A stretch of DNA of 64,000 nucleotides from Toxotes chatareus. Its lineage: Eukaryota; Chordata; Actinopteri; Toxotidae. The stretch lies in the NCBI GenBank assembly GCA_016801885.1, contig CM028898.1:14296858-14360857 (forward strand). The letters run 5' to 3'. Below the pieces are notes generated by a model. That model made no database searches, was not told where the DNA came from, and saw only the letters and a program-made list of their open reading frames with translations. Shown here in pieces: positions 1-10,595 of this stretch; within the stretch, counting starts at the first letter, position 1; each line of letters opens with the position of its first letter. The translations under genes and the position numbers were made by a program.

Positions 1-69
1 CCTTGTTTACACAATGTGTGAGGCTTTGACACCATTTATTTAACTATGCTTGTGTGTGTTTGTTCTCAG

Positions 70-1848
70 AGTCTGAAGTGGTTGGACCTGAAGGATAATC
101 CGCTGGAGCTCGTCCTGGCCAAGGCAGCAGGAGACTGTCTGGACGAGAAGCAGTGCAAACAGTGTGCCTCCAAGGTGACAGAGAAATGGAGAGCGATCAG
201 TTGGCTACTTCACACATATTATTTAAAAGCCAGTGTCCAAACCTCAAGGTCTGTTGTTTTTCAGGTTCTGCAGCACATGAGAGCCATTCAGGACGAGGCC
301 GATCGAGCACGAGAGAAGCGCCTTTTAAGGGAAAAAGGTGGGTATCAGGAATGTAGTCAGATTCTGAGTATTATTTTATGTTTAGATTCTCACACGCCTC
401 CTAAATTAAATCCTACAAGTGTGGTACACAACAGAATATCGACTCAGAATTTCATTTTCAAGTATTAATTACATTTCTCTGGCAGTTGGTAAATTGGCTG
501 AGGTAGAAATGATTGTGCACAATTTTCTTTATAATGACAAGAAACCAGGAAGGAGCCTCTTTAGGAGACAGTTCAAATAATGTCCTGTTATGAGCACATG
601 TGAAAGGGATTCTGTCTTACTGCATTTTTCTTCAAACCTCAATCAGAGCTGGAGAGGAAGAGGGAGGCGAAGCAGAGGGAGCGGGAGGCCAGAGAGAAGG
701 AGGCCCGTAAACGGGAGAAGGCGGAGGAGAAGGAGAAGAGGAGGAAAGAGTACAACGCTCAGATGGCGGCCTTAGCTGCACAGGAGCAACAGAAGAAGAA
801 GAGTGAGGAGAAGAAGAAAAAGAACGGACAGGCAGCAGGTGGGAATAAAGGTCTGATGCTACCATTTGTTAACACAAGTCAGAAGGTTTAAAAAATGAAT
901 TCAGACTCCAAAAAAAAACAAAACCCATGGTTTTACCAAGATATGACTTTTTTGGGGGCATGTTTGCCTTAATTTGAGAGTTGACACTCTATAGAACCTC
1001 AACCTCAGTGGCTTTTTTTTTTTTTTAAACATTCACACAAGTTTTGGTTGGAAAATTTCTAGCCAACAAAAAAGAAATGTTGCTGCACATTTTTAATGGA
1101 TTTACTCACTGAAAGACTGTTCCTAAAAACAAATTACTTAACCTGAGGCAGAGGTAGCGTGGCCGAGCGGTCTAAGGCGCTGGATTAAGGCTCCAGTCTC
1201 TTCGGGGGCGTGGGTTCGAATCCCACCGCTGCCAAATATTTATGCAGTTCCCCACTTTGTTTCTAATAAAGGTGTATCTTATCTGAATGGTTTTTTTTTC
1301 AGTAAATTGATACACTTACTAATTCTAGGCCATCAAATCTTCCAGATTTTGTTTGGTATGATTGTGAAACAGCTGTTACACTGCATTTCATGTGGTAAAA
1401 GTATTAAATTTAACTTGGTGAAACTTCCAGAAACCCTGAATTAGCAAAGATGGATTTTGTGAAAAACATAATGAAAATCTTGTTATTTCTTGCACTGAGT
1501 CCTTTGAGAGTTTGTTTGCAGTATTGTAGTGGTTCTAATGTCGCCTACACTCGTTTCATCTCTGCAGATAAAAAGGTCGTTGTGGAATCAGCACCTAAAC
1601 CTCGACGTTCTCTCGTTGGCCTGTTGTTCAAGTTCCTCTTCCTGCTGCTGCTGGGATTAGCTGGAGTCGCCGCTGCCTGCCGGCTGACCGACCTGCAGAA
1701 GGAGGCCGCGTGTGTGCCGATCAACGTCGCCGTGGACGACAGTCTGTCCTGGGCCAGGGAGCAGGAGGGTGTGGTCAGACAACTGGTGCATAATCTGTCA
1801 ACTGCTGCAAAGGAGTTTCTTGAATCCACACAAACATCAAAGAGCTAA
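70..1848 (+). CDS. lrrc59: Leucine-rich repeat-containing protein 59, 3' part (last 4 exons)
   Basis: Four coding exons are read at 70-174, 265-337, 647-838 and 1568-1848, all with AG/GT borders and matching phases; earlier exons lie left of the window. The 216 residues seen start in the last leucine-rich repeat (WLDLKDNPLELVLAKAAGDC) and its CDEKQCKQC-like cap. A long Glu/Arg/Lys coiled-coil follows (ERKREAKQREREAREKEARK), then a Lys-rich linker, a single membrane segment near the C-terminus (LLFKFLFLLLLGLAGVAAAC), and a lumenal tail. This order is that of vertebrate LRRC59, a tail-anchored ribosome-associated protein of the ER and nuclear envelope involved in import of FGF1. The tail after the membrane segment is somewhat longer than I recall for human. 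The last intron (839-1567) carries a tRNA gene. No clear polyadenylation signal was found close behind the stop, so the 3' UTR is not delimited. Confidence 0.93.
1153..1234 (+). tRNA. tRNA-Leu (anticodon AAG)
   Basis: The stretch folds as a class II tRNA. The 7-bp acceptor stem is GGTAGCG with CGCTGCC. The A box reads TAGCGTGGCCGAGCGG, the anticodon loop is GATTAAGGC with AAG, a long variable arm runs through CTCTTCGGGGGCG, and the B box is GGTTCGAATCC. The body ends at 1233 and the discriminator A is 1234. No intron is seen. It is a Pol III gene inside the last intron of lrrc59, on the same strand. No T-run terminator of four or more follows immediately; the first long T-run is about 60 bases downstream (near 1290), so the primary transcript end is uncertain. 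The sequence is almost identical to the vertebrate cytosolic tRNA-Leu(AAG) I remember, so it is probably functional. Confidence 0.95.
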
Positions 1849-4267
1849 ATTCTCACTTGCCTCCATCAAAACTCAGAGCTGCAGGTTTTCCTCTCTCACC
1901 TGTGAATCCTGGGATGTTTTGTTTTTTTTAATATGCTGAAATCATGATTCTCGTTAAGATGGCCGACCCTGCATCCCCTCACCTTGTTTGTGGTGCTGGG
2001 AGGTGAAGAGTCTGTACAGATAGACAGAGGGGGACGGACAAATGTGTTTAAAATCATCTTAAATTCCTATGGAATTGTTGTCGCTCTTGTGTCCTCTTTG
2101 TACTACCGCCTGTTTTTTTTTTAAAAAAAGTCACTGACTTAAAATGTCTCCCTGTCCACCATGTCTTGCACTTCGACCAGCACCAGGGGTTGGTTTGTGT
2201 GCGTCAGTGCGTGACATGGAGCGCAGGTTGCATTTGAGAGATGTTCAGTGTAACGTCAGTTGGCCCTTTCTGTGCTGCACTGGTGTGTCGAGTTATATGT
2301 CAGCTGCCAGTCAGAGCTGTGCATCAGCCAATCAGTGTCAGATGTGGCAGTCTGAGCGTGTGCGGTGAAGGCTGTGTGAATGTAGAGCTCACTCTTCTTC
2401 GCCCTCCACCGCCTTACATCTGCCAATGCAGCAAAATCTCACAGCTAGTCCAAACCGTCTGCTGTGCACGAGCGGATTTTGTTTTATCGCGGATACATTG
2501 GGCGTACATGTCGGCTGATAACTAACAAGAAACAGCACACAAATGCCAAAGATATGTTTGAGGTAATTTAGAAACAGTGTTGTCATGACATAGTTTGTTC
2601 ACCAGGGAGCAAAACGTCCCGGTTAGTAAGTACTGCATCTCTAGTTTCTTAAGAAGAATATCAGCCGATATATCGTCATCAGGTTTTTCTCCCAAACTCC
2701 CAAACATTGACACCTGTATTGGCCTTTAAAATCTGGCATCAGTCAGGCCCTGAATGCACACCCTTCCCAGTGCACAAAAATGACCATATCAAAGATTTTG
2801 CATGCGTTAACTCATTTGCTAGAAATCCTGTTTCTGTCACAGGCAACCATTTTGCTAATCGTGCTTCAGAATGTGTTTTTCCTACCGGTCACTGGTTTCC
2901 ATTCATATCCATACAGTCTGAAAAGCAATCAGCAGACTGTTGAAACTTGTAATTAATTAATCAAATATTGAATATTAAGTTTTCCATAATTTATCAAGGC
3001 TGTGCACACTCTCTGCACTGAGCCTGCATTTCTAGTAAACAATAATGGAACTTTAACCAACATCACTGGAGACTCGATGTTCACTGTGATGGATTCGCTG
3101 AATAATATTCCAGACACCACAGACGAAACAAAAACCAGTGGCTACGTAGAAGGTTTGGAAAAATACACAAACACAACGGCAGCAAATCTGCAAAAAGAGG
3201 TTGGCTGTGACATATAATACTCACGTTTTGTTGTTATGGGGTTGTCACTGTGGTATGGTCCTTTTCAATAGTGCTGCAGTTGCACAATTTAACACATCAT
3301 CTGGTGAACCAAGGACCAAGAGTTGATATTGAACTCAAGATCCAAACTTTGAAATTACTTTCTCCTTTCATCTGTCGTCTTAACTATAGAAAAAAAGGTA
3401 ACGGTCAGATTATTTTCCTGTTCGCTTTCAATTTCAACTGGTGATTTTTAAAAAATTGAAACGTACTTGCTGCCTTTGCTGCCCTGGTCCTTGTACAGCT
3501 TTGTCCGTGCTCAAACATTGTCAGCATCATTAAATGGCTATGCACTGCAAGGATTATTTCAACACTGTGCTTTTGAAGCAGGAAACAAGTTAAACTTCTC
3601 AAATGCATCAGGGTCTAATTTTGTCTTAGCAAAACTATTATTTAAAATAATTTTTGCTTGTGCACTTATTGCTAAAGAGTAAGTAAACATAACTAAGACA
3701 CTGAACAGCCATCCAACTTTTGCTACTTCATACCAAGTCCAAACTGTTAGTAATGAGCTGATTTATTCTAAATCTTCCAGGTGGAGCTGAGGATGCTGCG
3801 ATAAGTGACTTAAAAACAAATTTATATCTTATATTTATAATAAGATTTAAGAGACTTCTAGTTCTGGATGACAAGGACACCACAAAGTCGGTTTAGTGTC
3901 TTTTGATCTTATCACATGAGCTTCATTTTTTTTTTTTACTGACCACTTTTTCACCTAAAAGGATGCAAGCACAGCACAAATGCCAAGAAGTTGCAAACAA
4001 ATGCATCTGCACAATGGATAAAATCCATTTCCTGATCCACACATTAGAAACATTAATGTGAGTGAGCTCATATGACGACTGAAATATGAGGCCATAAACC
4101 ACCTAATATGAGCGAGAGAGCAGCCCGTGAAAGCCAGCGACCACAGTCACCATTAGTCCGACAAGAAACTAATCAATCTAGAAAATAACATATAATGAAA
4201 TTCATTACTGTGCTTTTCACAATAATGGAAGTCAGACGAGCTCTGTGAGGCCGTACAGTGACACAAC

Positions 4268-4390
4268 TCTGCTGTGAGCTAAAATGCTAAGGTGCAAGGT
4301 ACAATGGTTACCTTGTTCGCCATGTTAGTTTAGCCTGCTAGCACGCTATCATTTTTGATTAGCACAAAGTGTGACTGATGATCTTTGAAT
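4268..4390. mobile_element. Fragment of a common teleost interspersed repeat (nonautonomous element)
   Basis: The stretch has the run of GCTAA/TTAGC words (GCTAAAATGCTAAGG, CCATGTTAGTTTAGCC, TTGATTAGCACAAAGTG) that I recognise from a very abundant nonautonomous repeat in fish genomes. It is a short, diverged internal piece with no ends or target-site duplication visible. The element near 43680-43985 looks like another part of the same kind of repeat. Class is uncertain without a repeat library. Confidence 0.5.
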
Positions 4391-5126
4391 AATGTTCAAA
4401 TCTAGCAGGAGATTATCAACTGCAAAGAAAAACATATATTTAAATTAAATATTTTAATCCACCAAAACATGAAGAGGAGGTAGATGTACAGCCCCAAAAG
4501 ACTCCTACACCAAGACAGACAGGCTGGCCGGTATGTTGCCTGACAGGCAAAACCCAGGGCAAAATGCTCATAGATGTTAACATTCTGATCAGCTCTAATT
4601 TTTAATTTTAGTTCAGACAGGCCGATTCAACATATAATGTTAAAGGCGAAACAAGATACAAAACAAGATGTAAGATTTGTCCATGACTGGAGTAGTTGGA
4701 CACAACACACTGCGGTTTGAGTGGCTTCAGCAAGTAGAACGATAAAGCCTCCATCTCACATATGGGGGTCATGCGGTGCGATGTGAAAGCCGTTAGATCA
4801 ATAAAGATCATGCAGCTGACATTTAATCTCAACCACCAGCTTTCCGGTTTGGAGCAAGAAAATTATGAGAAATGCAGCAGACTAATGCTGCAATTAGGTG
4901 GAATATGAGACAAACATGTTATATGCGAGTCTGACCTGACCAAAAAAAAATCAAAATCAAAGCTCTCTAAAAACTGGCCTTTTAAATGCATTTAGTAATA
5001 AAACGCTTTTGTTTTACCTTCCCCATTAATACTCTCATTGGGCAACAGCCAATTTAATGGAGCTTTGTGGGCTTTTAGTGTGATGGAAGTGGAAGAAAAA
5101 GCTTTTCCTCTTCTTGTGGTTTTTGA

Positions 5127-5290
5127 ATTTAAAGGAACACTTTGACATTTTGGAAATGATGTGCTTTTTCTTTTTCTAAGGTACTGGCTTTCTTGCTGTG
5201 GAGACAGGGGAAAACAACGAGCCTGGCTGTGTTCAAAGGTAAGAAAACCCACCCACCAGCTCATCTAAAACTCCCTAAGTAACACCGTTG
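5127..5290. mobile_element. Fragment of a second common teleost repeat
   Basis: The words AGGAACACTTTGACATTTTG, GGCTTTCTTGC, ACAGGGGAAAACAACGAGCC and GTTCAAAGGTAAGAAAACCC occur in the same order as in a widespread fish repeat whose intact copies read roughly 'tttgacattttgggaaat ... cttgccgagagttag ... acagggggaaac ... tctgtccaaaggt'. The copy is diverged and has an internal deletion. Another fragment of the same family is at 45107-45190. Confidence 0.5.
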
Positions 5291-5371
5291 GGCACAGCCG
5301 GGCAAAACGTTTTCCTCTACCTCCACCTAAGCTAACCAGCTGCTGAGCATATCTCCCAAAATGTCTAAATA

Positions 5372-5377
5372 TTTATT
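5372..5377 (-). terminator. Candidate polyadenylation signal for nat9
   Basis: TTTATT on the plus strand reads AATAAA on the minus strand, about 265 nt past the nat9 stop. It is a plausible but unproven 3' end. Confidence 0.4.
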
Positions 5378-5639
5378 TTCAAGGCTCCTCAGAGATGTCA
5401 GAAGGGAAAGCTCCTGGACCTGGATGCTTCAGAATTCAGAGACAGGAGTGAACAGGTGTTCTGGTGCACCAGGTAAAGCAGTGTACGTAGGTGAACGTGG
5501 GACTGTGCTGTGCGTGTGCATGCTAAAGTCTTAACCACACACTGGTTTTCAGCGTGGTGTCCCTGGGTTTTGTCACCTGTGCAGAACGATCTGCTTCACA
5601 CCCGGAAGTCTTTAGGAAGCGAGAGTCCAGCACAGCTCT

Positions 5640-7375
5640 TCACTGTGAAGCCAGTTCCTGTCTGTTGCCACAGGTATGTGCGTAGTCCCGCTCCTTCATA
5701 AAGCTCGTGTCGTCCAGCAGCCTCGTCCGAACAGACTCATCCACCGTCATCTCAAGGGTCACTTCTCTGAATACCTTACACACCGACACCTGCAACAGAC
5801 CCGAGGATGATGGTTAGATGCACTTGCAAGACTTGTTTTCAGGGTTCTCATACGACGAGTACGCCATCTCGTTACCTCCTGGAAGTGGAGTTTCTTGAAC
5901 ATGCCGATGCTGACCTCGTTGTCCAGCCCGATTTTCGCTTGAAACTTTTTGATCCCAAGTTTGGTGACTCCTGGTGGAAGAAAACATGGATCACCACCTT
6001 TTCACAAACTCAGAAATGAAACTGGAGTTTAGTGGTGGCTGCAGTCTAAGGTGATTTAAAAACTATGTACACAACTCTAGACTGAATTAAACAGCTGAAA
6101 AATAGAAGCAATTCACAAGCTCTGGAGCCTGGCGACGGGGGCACCAAAGTCAGAAATGTTCATGGTCCACACGGAGACTGTAACCTTTGGTCTCTGTGCT
6201 GTAAGCAACACTTCTGCTTAATCTGTGCTGTGAAGAAAGAAGTGTTAAGAAATCTTCTTACAGGATCTAAAAGCTTCTCACCGTAGCACATCATCATGTG
6301 TGTCACCTCCTTCCCGATGCCCCTCCCTCTGTAATTGGGCTCTGGTAAAAACAAGACACTGCATAAGTATCGGGGGAATTTGGTGTCAAAATAGAGAAAT
6401 ATGTATGAGGGAAATAATCAATGTGTAGATAAAAACAAAACATGTTGATGGGCCTTTGCTTCTCAGTAAGTTTCAAAATAAACACACTGGGCTTCACCTG
6501 CTATCATGATCTCCAGCTCAGCCAAGGTGGGGTCTGTGGGGTCAGTCAGGAAGATGTTGACATCTCCCACCATGCACTGCTCCTCCTCCACACTGGGGTC
6601 TGCCCACCGCTGCTTGTCCAGGATAATGAACGTGCACTCTAGCAAAATAAATCAAATAAAACAGCTTTTCTTTAAGAAACAGTTGAAAAGTTCTAATTGT
6701 GTACGACCTGAGGATGTGTGACCTTTTATTTTCATTTCATATCCAGTGATCACCAGATATTTATTGGCACGTAAAGGTTGGTAACCACTGCTTTAGAGCA
6801 TTTCTAAAGGCTGTAAGTGTTAGGTTTTTTGTGCACACTGCAGGCAGATGACCCCTTACTGTCATTATCTTCCCTCCAGCTCCTCTGCATGTCGTACTCC
6901 TGTTCCAGGGTCAGCGGCTCTGAAGCGGTCAGCTGCTGCAGCTCAGGAGACTTCATCCACTCATGATACCTGACATGTGAAAACAGGTGGATTAAAAAAA
7001 AGCAGGTTAAACTCAATACTTGACAAATGACTGAACTAAGAAACATCCTTATTTAACACTAGGATGTTTTGGTAAGAAAATTCAGTGAAGACTGTAACAA
7101 CACAAAAAGTTCCAGTAACATAAAATCTCCCTTTTTCTGCTACTTACCTGATCAGATTAATAATACAAAATATTACCAACAAATACAAAAACTAACACTC
7201 TGACAACAAGAAGCCGTCAGCGGAATAAGAGAAATAAAAGAAACCAACTGAATGAATGAATAAAAACAACATACAGACTGATCAGGTGTTGGTGTTACCT
7301 GGGCACGTGATCCGCATTGTAAGGAACCAACACAACCCTGTGTCCCTCCAGTAAAGTGTTCTCATTTACCTTCAT
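5640..7375 (-). CDS. nat9: N-acetyltransferase 9 (GNAT family)
   Basis: Six minus-strand exons give a 210-residue protein (human about 207): 7375-7299, 6969-6860, 6638-6498, 6341-6282, 5970-5876 and 5789-5640. All introns are GT-AG and phases match. The start is MKVNENTLLEGHRVVLVPYN. It is followed by RYHEWMKSPELQQLTASEPL, the NAT9 signature, then KCTFIILD, the motif MVGDVNIFLTD, and the acetyl-CoA-binding loop YRGRGIGKE (GNAT Q/R-x-x-G-x-G/A type), ending VCKVFREVTLEMTVDES. NAT9 is a predicted N-acetyltransferase linked in other animals to microtubule stability. The initiator was chosen because it gives the expected N-terminus and has no upstream in-frame coding. The C-terminal tail (DYAHTCGNRQELASQ) does not resemble the human one, which is usual for this tail. 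Confidence 0.94.
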
Positions 7376-7924
7376 GGCGCCGAGCCTGATACAACCCCCC
7401 AATATGACTGATTTTTTTTTTTTTTAACACAGATTCTCGCTGATGTCCATGCTGCCTCCTCTCACTCAGGATTTCCTCTTTCACACTCGCTGGTTCAAAC
7501 TGCAGCTGCGCTCACTGACAGAAACGCAGACGTCGCCACCTGCTGGACAAATTTCAGCTGAAGACACGAATATGCGCAAATTAGAAATTGAAATATTCTT
7601 ATAAAAGAAATCAAGTAAAATAAAGACACAAATCCTGTAAAAGCTGTCAAATTAGAGTGTCTGTATATTTTTACCCACTTTTTTGTTTTATTGCTTCCTG
7701 AATTTGCACAGATGTTGCAAATATATATGTATATATATTTTCTCTTTCTCCCACAGGATCCTACTCTTCACCCCTCCATCATATAAATTTGTATATTGCC
7801 AGTTTTTACTAGTTTTCACTGTTTTTGTATTTTGTGTACTGTTTTTTTGTAACTTTTGTACTTTCTTTTTTCTTTAGATTGTAAATACTATTTTTTTTGC
7901 ACATTCCTTAAACTTGAATTGTAT

Positions 7925-8055
7925 GCACACTTCTGCACTTTTCACATCCTTTTCTCCTGTTTTTGCTTGTGAGCTGCCTAACAAGTGAATTTCCCTGCTG
8001 TGGGATCAATAAAGTGCTATCTTATCTTATCTTATATTATATTATATTATATTAA
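7925..8055 (+). mobile_element. 3' tail of a fish L2/Maui-like LINE (or dependent SINE)
   Basis: The sequence TGAATTTCCCTGCTGTGGG followed by ATCAATAAAGT and a run of TATCT/TATAT repeats is the typical 3' end plus terminal microsatellite of L2-clade retroposons in fish. Only the tail is recognisable; 5' truncation is the rule for these elements. Confidence 0.6.
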
Positions 8056-8629
8056 TTTATCTTATCTTATGTCAGTTAAAATCTGTTGTGTCTGTGGCTT
8101 GTTGGCCCTTCTTGTTGCCTATGCTTGATGTCTTTTAATGAGCTTTTATTTGTTTTGAGCTCTTTATTATGTGTGTAAAAGTCCAATTAAACTGTTGTGT
8201 TTCCTCTTTTGATATTTCTTAACTGTTTTGCGGAGACATTTTCCAATGAGGACAGTTGAATGGAGTTGACAGTTTTACTCTGCATGAACTGAAACAATTA
8301 GACATGCCTCATGAACCTTAAACACTAATAAAAGTGATATCAAGTGAGCCCTTCCTACTGAGAGCCCACTCTGTGTGTATGTGTGGAATAAAAACATAAC
8401 TGGAGATTTTGCTGAGTAATTGTGATGGGAAGGCCACAGGTGACACACACCTTTGAAAGAAATTCACTGTGGCCCGTTTGAAGTAGGGAACTTTTGGTAA
8501 ACTTCATATTGTAACGTGGTTATAATGACCATGTTGGAAGACAATTAACAGCAGATTCACTGGTTGACTTTGTTTGCGTTTGAACACACCTTATATGACA
8601 TATATTTATGTATATAGTCTGCATTATCC

Positions 8630-8775
8630 AGATTCAGACTGACCCATTGCACTATTGGTATTTGTTCTGTTGGTTGTGTTATTGCTCTGTAGTGCCTGAG
8701 AGCAAAGGAAAACCGAAGTAAAATTCCTTGCTTGTATGCTTAAATTTGGCCAACAAAACTGATTCTGATTGACGT
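8630..8775 (+). mobile_element. 3' tail of another non-LTR retroposon
   Basis: A stretch with ACCCATTGCACTATTGG, then AAATTCCTTGCTTGTATG, then AAAACTGATTCTGATTGACG. The terminal CTGATTCTGATT-type repeat after a polyadenylation-like AAC/AAAACT is common at fish LINE/SINE 3' ends. No coding part remains. Confidence 0.45.
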
Positions 8776-8928
8776 CTTTAATGCATAAAGCCATGGAGTC
8801 AGACTGAAAGTGAACCTTGTGGTCATTTCAAACACCTGTTCTGTGTTGGACCCCTATTCAGACGTTACTGCTGCTTTATAACGGCGGTCACCGCAGGTCC
8901 CTCCTACCACTTCACCTATTAGTCCCGT

Positions 8929-9090
8929 CCAATCAGAGTCCAGTTTGAGCCGCGCCAAAAATCATTCGCACCTGTTGCCCATGCGCTGATCCAACCCATG
9001 TGACCAGGAAGGAGAAGGCTCAGCCAATAGCAAGGCAGAATTTTATGTTATGTGCGGCTTATAATGCGTCGGGGTGACGCTGGCTCGAGT
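8929..9090 (+). promoter_or_regulatory. Promoter of the putative noncoding gene (two CCAAT boxes, TATA-like box)
   Basis: CCAATCAG at 8929-8936, a second CCAAT at 9024-9028, and TTATAATG at 9059-9066 are followed by a locally GC-richer stretch with several CpGs. A start about 30 nt after the TATA-like box would fall near 9090. The first splice donor CTG|GTAAGT follows at 9148/9149. The spacing of the three elements is that of an ordinary Pol II promoter. There is no direct evidence for the transcription start. Confidence 0.45.
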
Positions 9091-10344
9091 CTCCCGTGTA
9101 ATACGGGACGCTTCTGTTCCGTCCTGCATTGTCCAAGCTCTTTTTCTGGTAAGTGGATTGCACTGAAGTCGTTACCTGTAGACAGAGGAAGCCTGTGTGT
9201 TCATGTTTAACGGGTTATTTGTCATTGTACTTTGTGGTGTACAGTGAAAGCTGTGGCTGAGAGCAGAGAGACGATTCAGGCCTAGTGGAGCTGGGCCGGA
9301 GACAGGCGGATCACGTATCCGGAGCAATCCAGAGGAAAAATAGCCGACGTGGCGGCCAGGTAAGGCCCGCGCGGAGCGTTTAAAATGCAAAGCTTGAGTT
9401 GATTTGTGACCAGAGGCTAACATGTTTGATCATCTGCCGGGTTTCCGCAGGACGGTCGAAGGGATTCGGCGGAGCAGCCCAGACCATTTGGGAGAAAGCA
9501 CCGCGCTTGGCTTCGCTCATCGGCCCTACACTTAAGTGTGCGAGTGTGTGAATGTGTATGAATGTGTATGTGAGAGAGAACGATCTGAGTTTTTGTGGTG
9601 CAGGCTTGTGTCTTTAGCTCGGTTGAGATGGACTCTGTAGCCAGTAGAGCTGCTTTGGAGTTTGGGATTGGCCAAGTGTTGGCAAGGCTTAGTTGCAGAT
9701 GGATTCAGTGTGTGGAAGGCACTCGGGCCTGTGTAGATTTGGAGCGTGCGTTTGCTATTGTTGGGCTGTTTTGTCAGTGTTGTTGGTCTGTGGAAGCATA
9801 TGTGCAGTTCTGATCCGGACACAACTGTATATGTGTGGAAGCCTATCAGGGAGTAGTGTTGAAAGCACAGGCTGTATTGTGTAGTTTAGTATTAGGCTTA
9901 GGCTTATGTAGGCTTAGTTGTGTGTATTTGTCACTATATGGATGGCACTGGGGTCATTGTGGGTTTAGTGTGTGTGAGTCATAGGTGGTGCTTAATGTAG
10001 AATAAAACTTATGCATGCATTTTATTATAATTAATTTTTTATTGGGTTTTCTTTTACAGAGCATATTTGACATCCGTTGTACATGATGTATGAGCTCTCA
10101 TACTTATGCATGCTTTAATGTCTCCTTGTTTCTTTCTGGGTGCGGCTGCTTCTGGCTGAGTGGCAATCCAACTTTGAGGCCATGGGCAGTGTGGAGCTCA
10201 GGTAAGGCCCCTGCTGCAGCTGGAAGTGAAGCAAAATATTACAAGTTCAACCATTGACTTGATTAGTATCCAAAACCAATGTGCTTGTGTTTTTCAGCAG
10301 GAGGGAGGAGCTGAGTGAGAGGACTATTTGAGACCAGGTGAGCA

Positions 10345-10401
10345 AGAGCCACGTTATAGTCTTTCTACACTTATGTGTGCACTCATTTTACACTTTATGT
10401 A

Positions 10402-10432
<31 letters not shown>

Positions 10433-10595
10433 GAGAGAGAGAGGTGGGGAGGAGCCAGTGAAGGTGCTGCTGGTGAGGATAGAGCGCCATCCTGTGGGAG
10501 TGAGGGACACACTGCGGCGGTTATGTGTTGTCAGAGCTCTTTGTGGTAAGTGGATTAAAAAAAAAATCAAGGGCCATTTCAAAGGTGGTTTGTGT
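10345..10595 (+). repeat. Left member of a 30-kb-apart inverted duplication
   Basis: This segment, including the exon-like stretch GAGGATAGAGCGCCATCC and the donor GTAAGTGGATT, recurs in reverse complement at about 40193-40430 with a few substitutions and a different microsatellite. It lies inside the putative noncoding gene. Confidence 0.85.
10402..10443 (+). repeat. (TG)n(GA)n microsatellite
   Basis: TG repeats at 10402-10427 run straight into GA repeats. The inverted copy at 40.4 kb has only a degenerate version of it. Confidence 0.95.

Larger units (their letters stand above)
1849..5371. other. Intergenic stretch between lrrc59 and nat9
   Basis: No gene is supported here. The first part is presumably lrrc59 3' UTR (stop at 1848). 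The rest is AT-rich unique-looking sequence with two teleost repeat fragments listed separately (about 4268-4390 and 5127-5290). The open frames are short, lack splice-supported extension and resemble no family I know. Confidence 0.6.
7376..8928. other. Intergenic stretch upstream of nat9
   Basis: It contains the nat9 5' end (start codon at 7375, minus strand), T-rich low-complexity DNA (7670-7900) and two 3' tails of non-LTR retroposons, listed separately. No open frame here has codon structure or splice sites that would support a gene. Confidence 0.6.

Noticed and set aside
632..865. Ser/Pro-rich minus-strand frame opposite lrrc59 exon 3
   Set aside because: It is the antisense reading of the Glu/Arg/Lys coiled-coil codons.
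2707..3682. Series of 60-80-codon frames between lrrc59 and nat9
   Set aside because: They have no common strand or phase, no splice signals at their ends and no recognisable motif; they are chance frames in AT-rich DNA.
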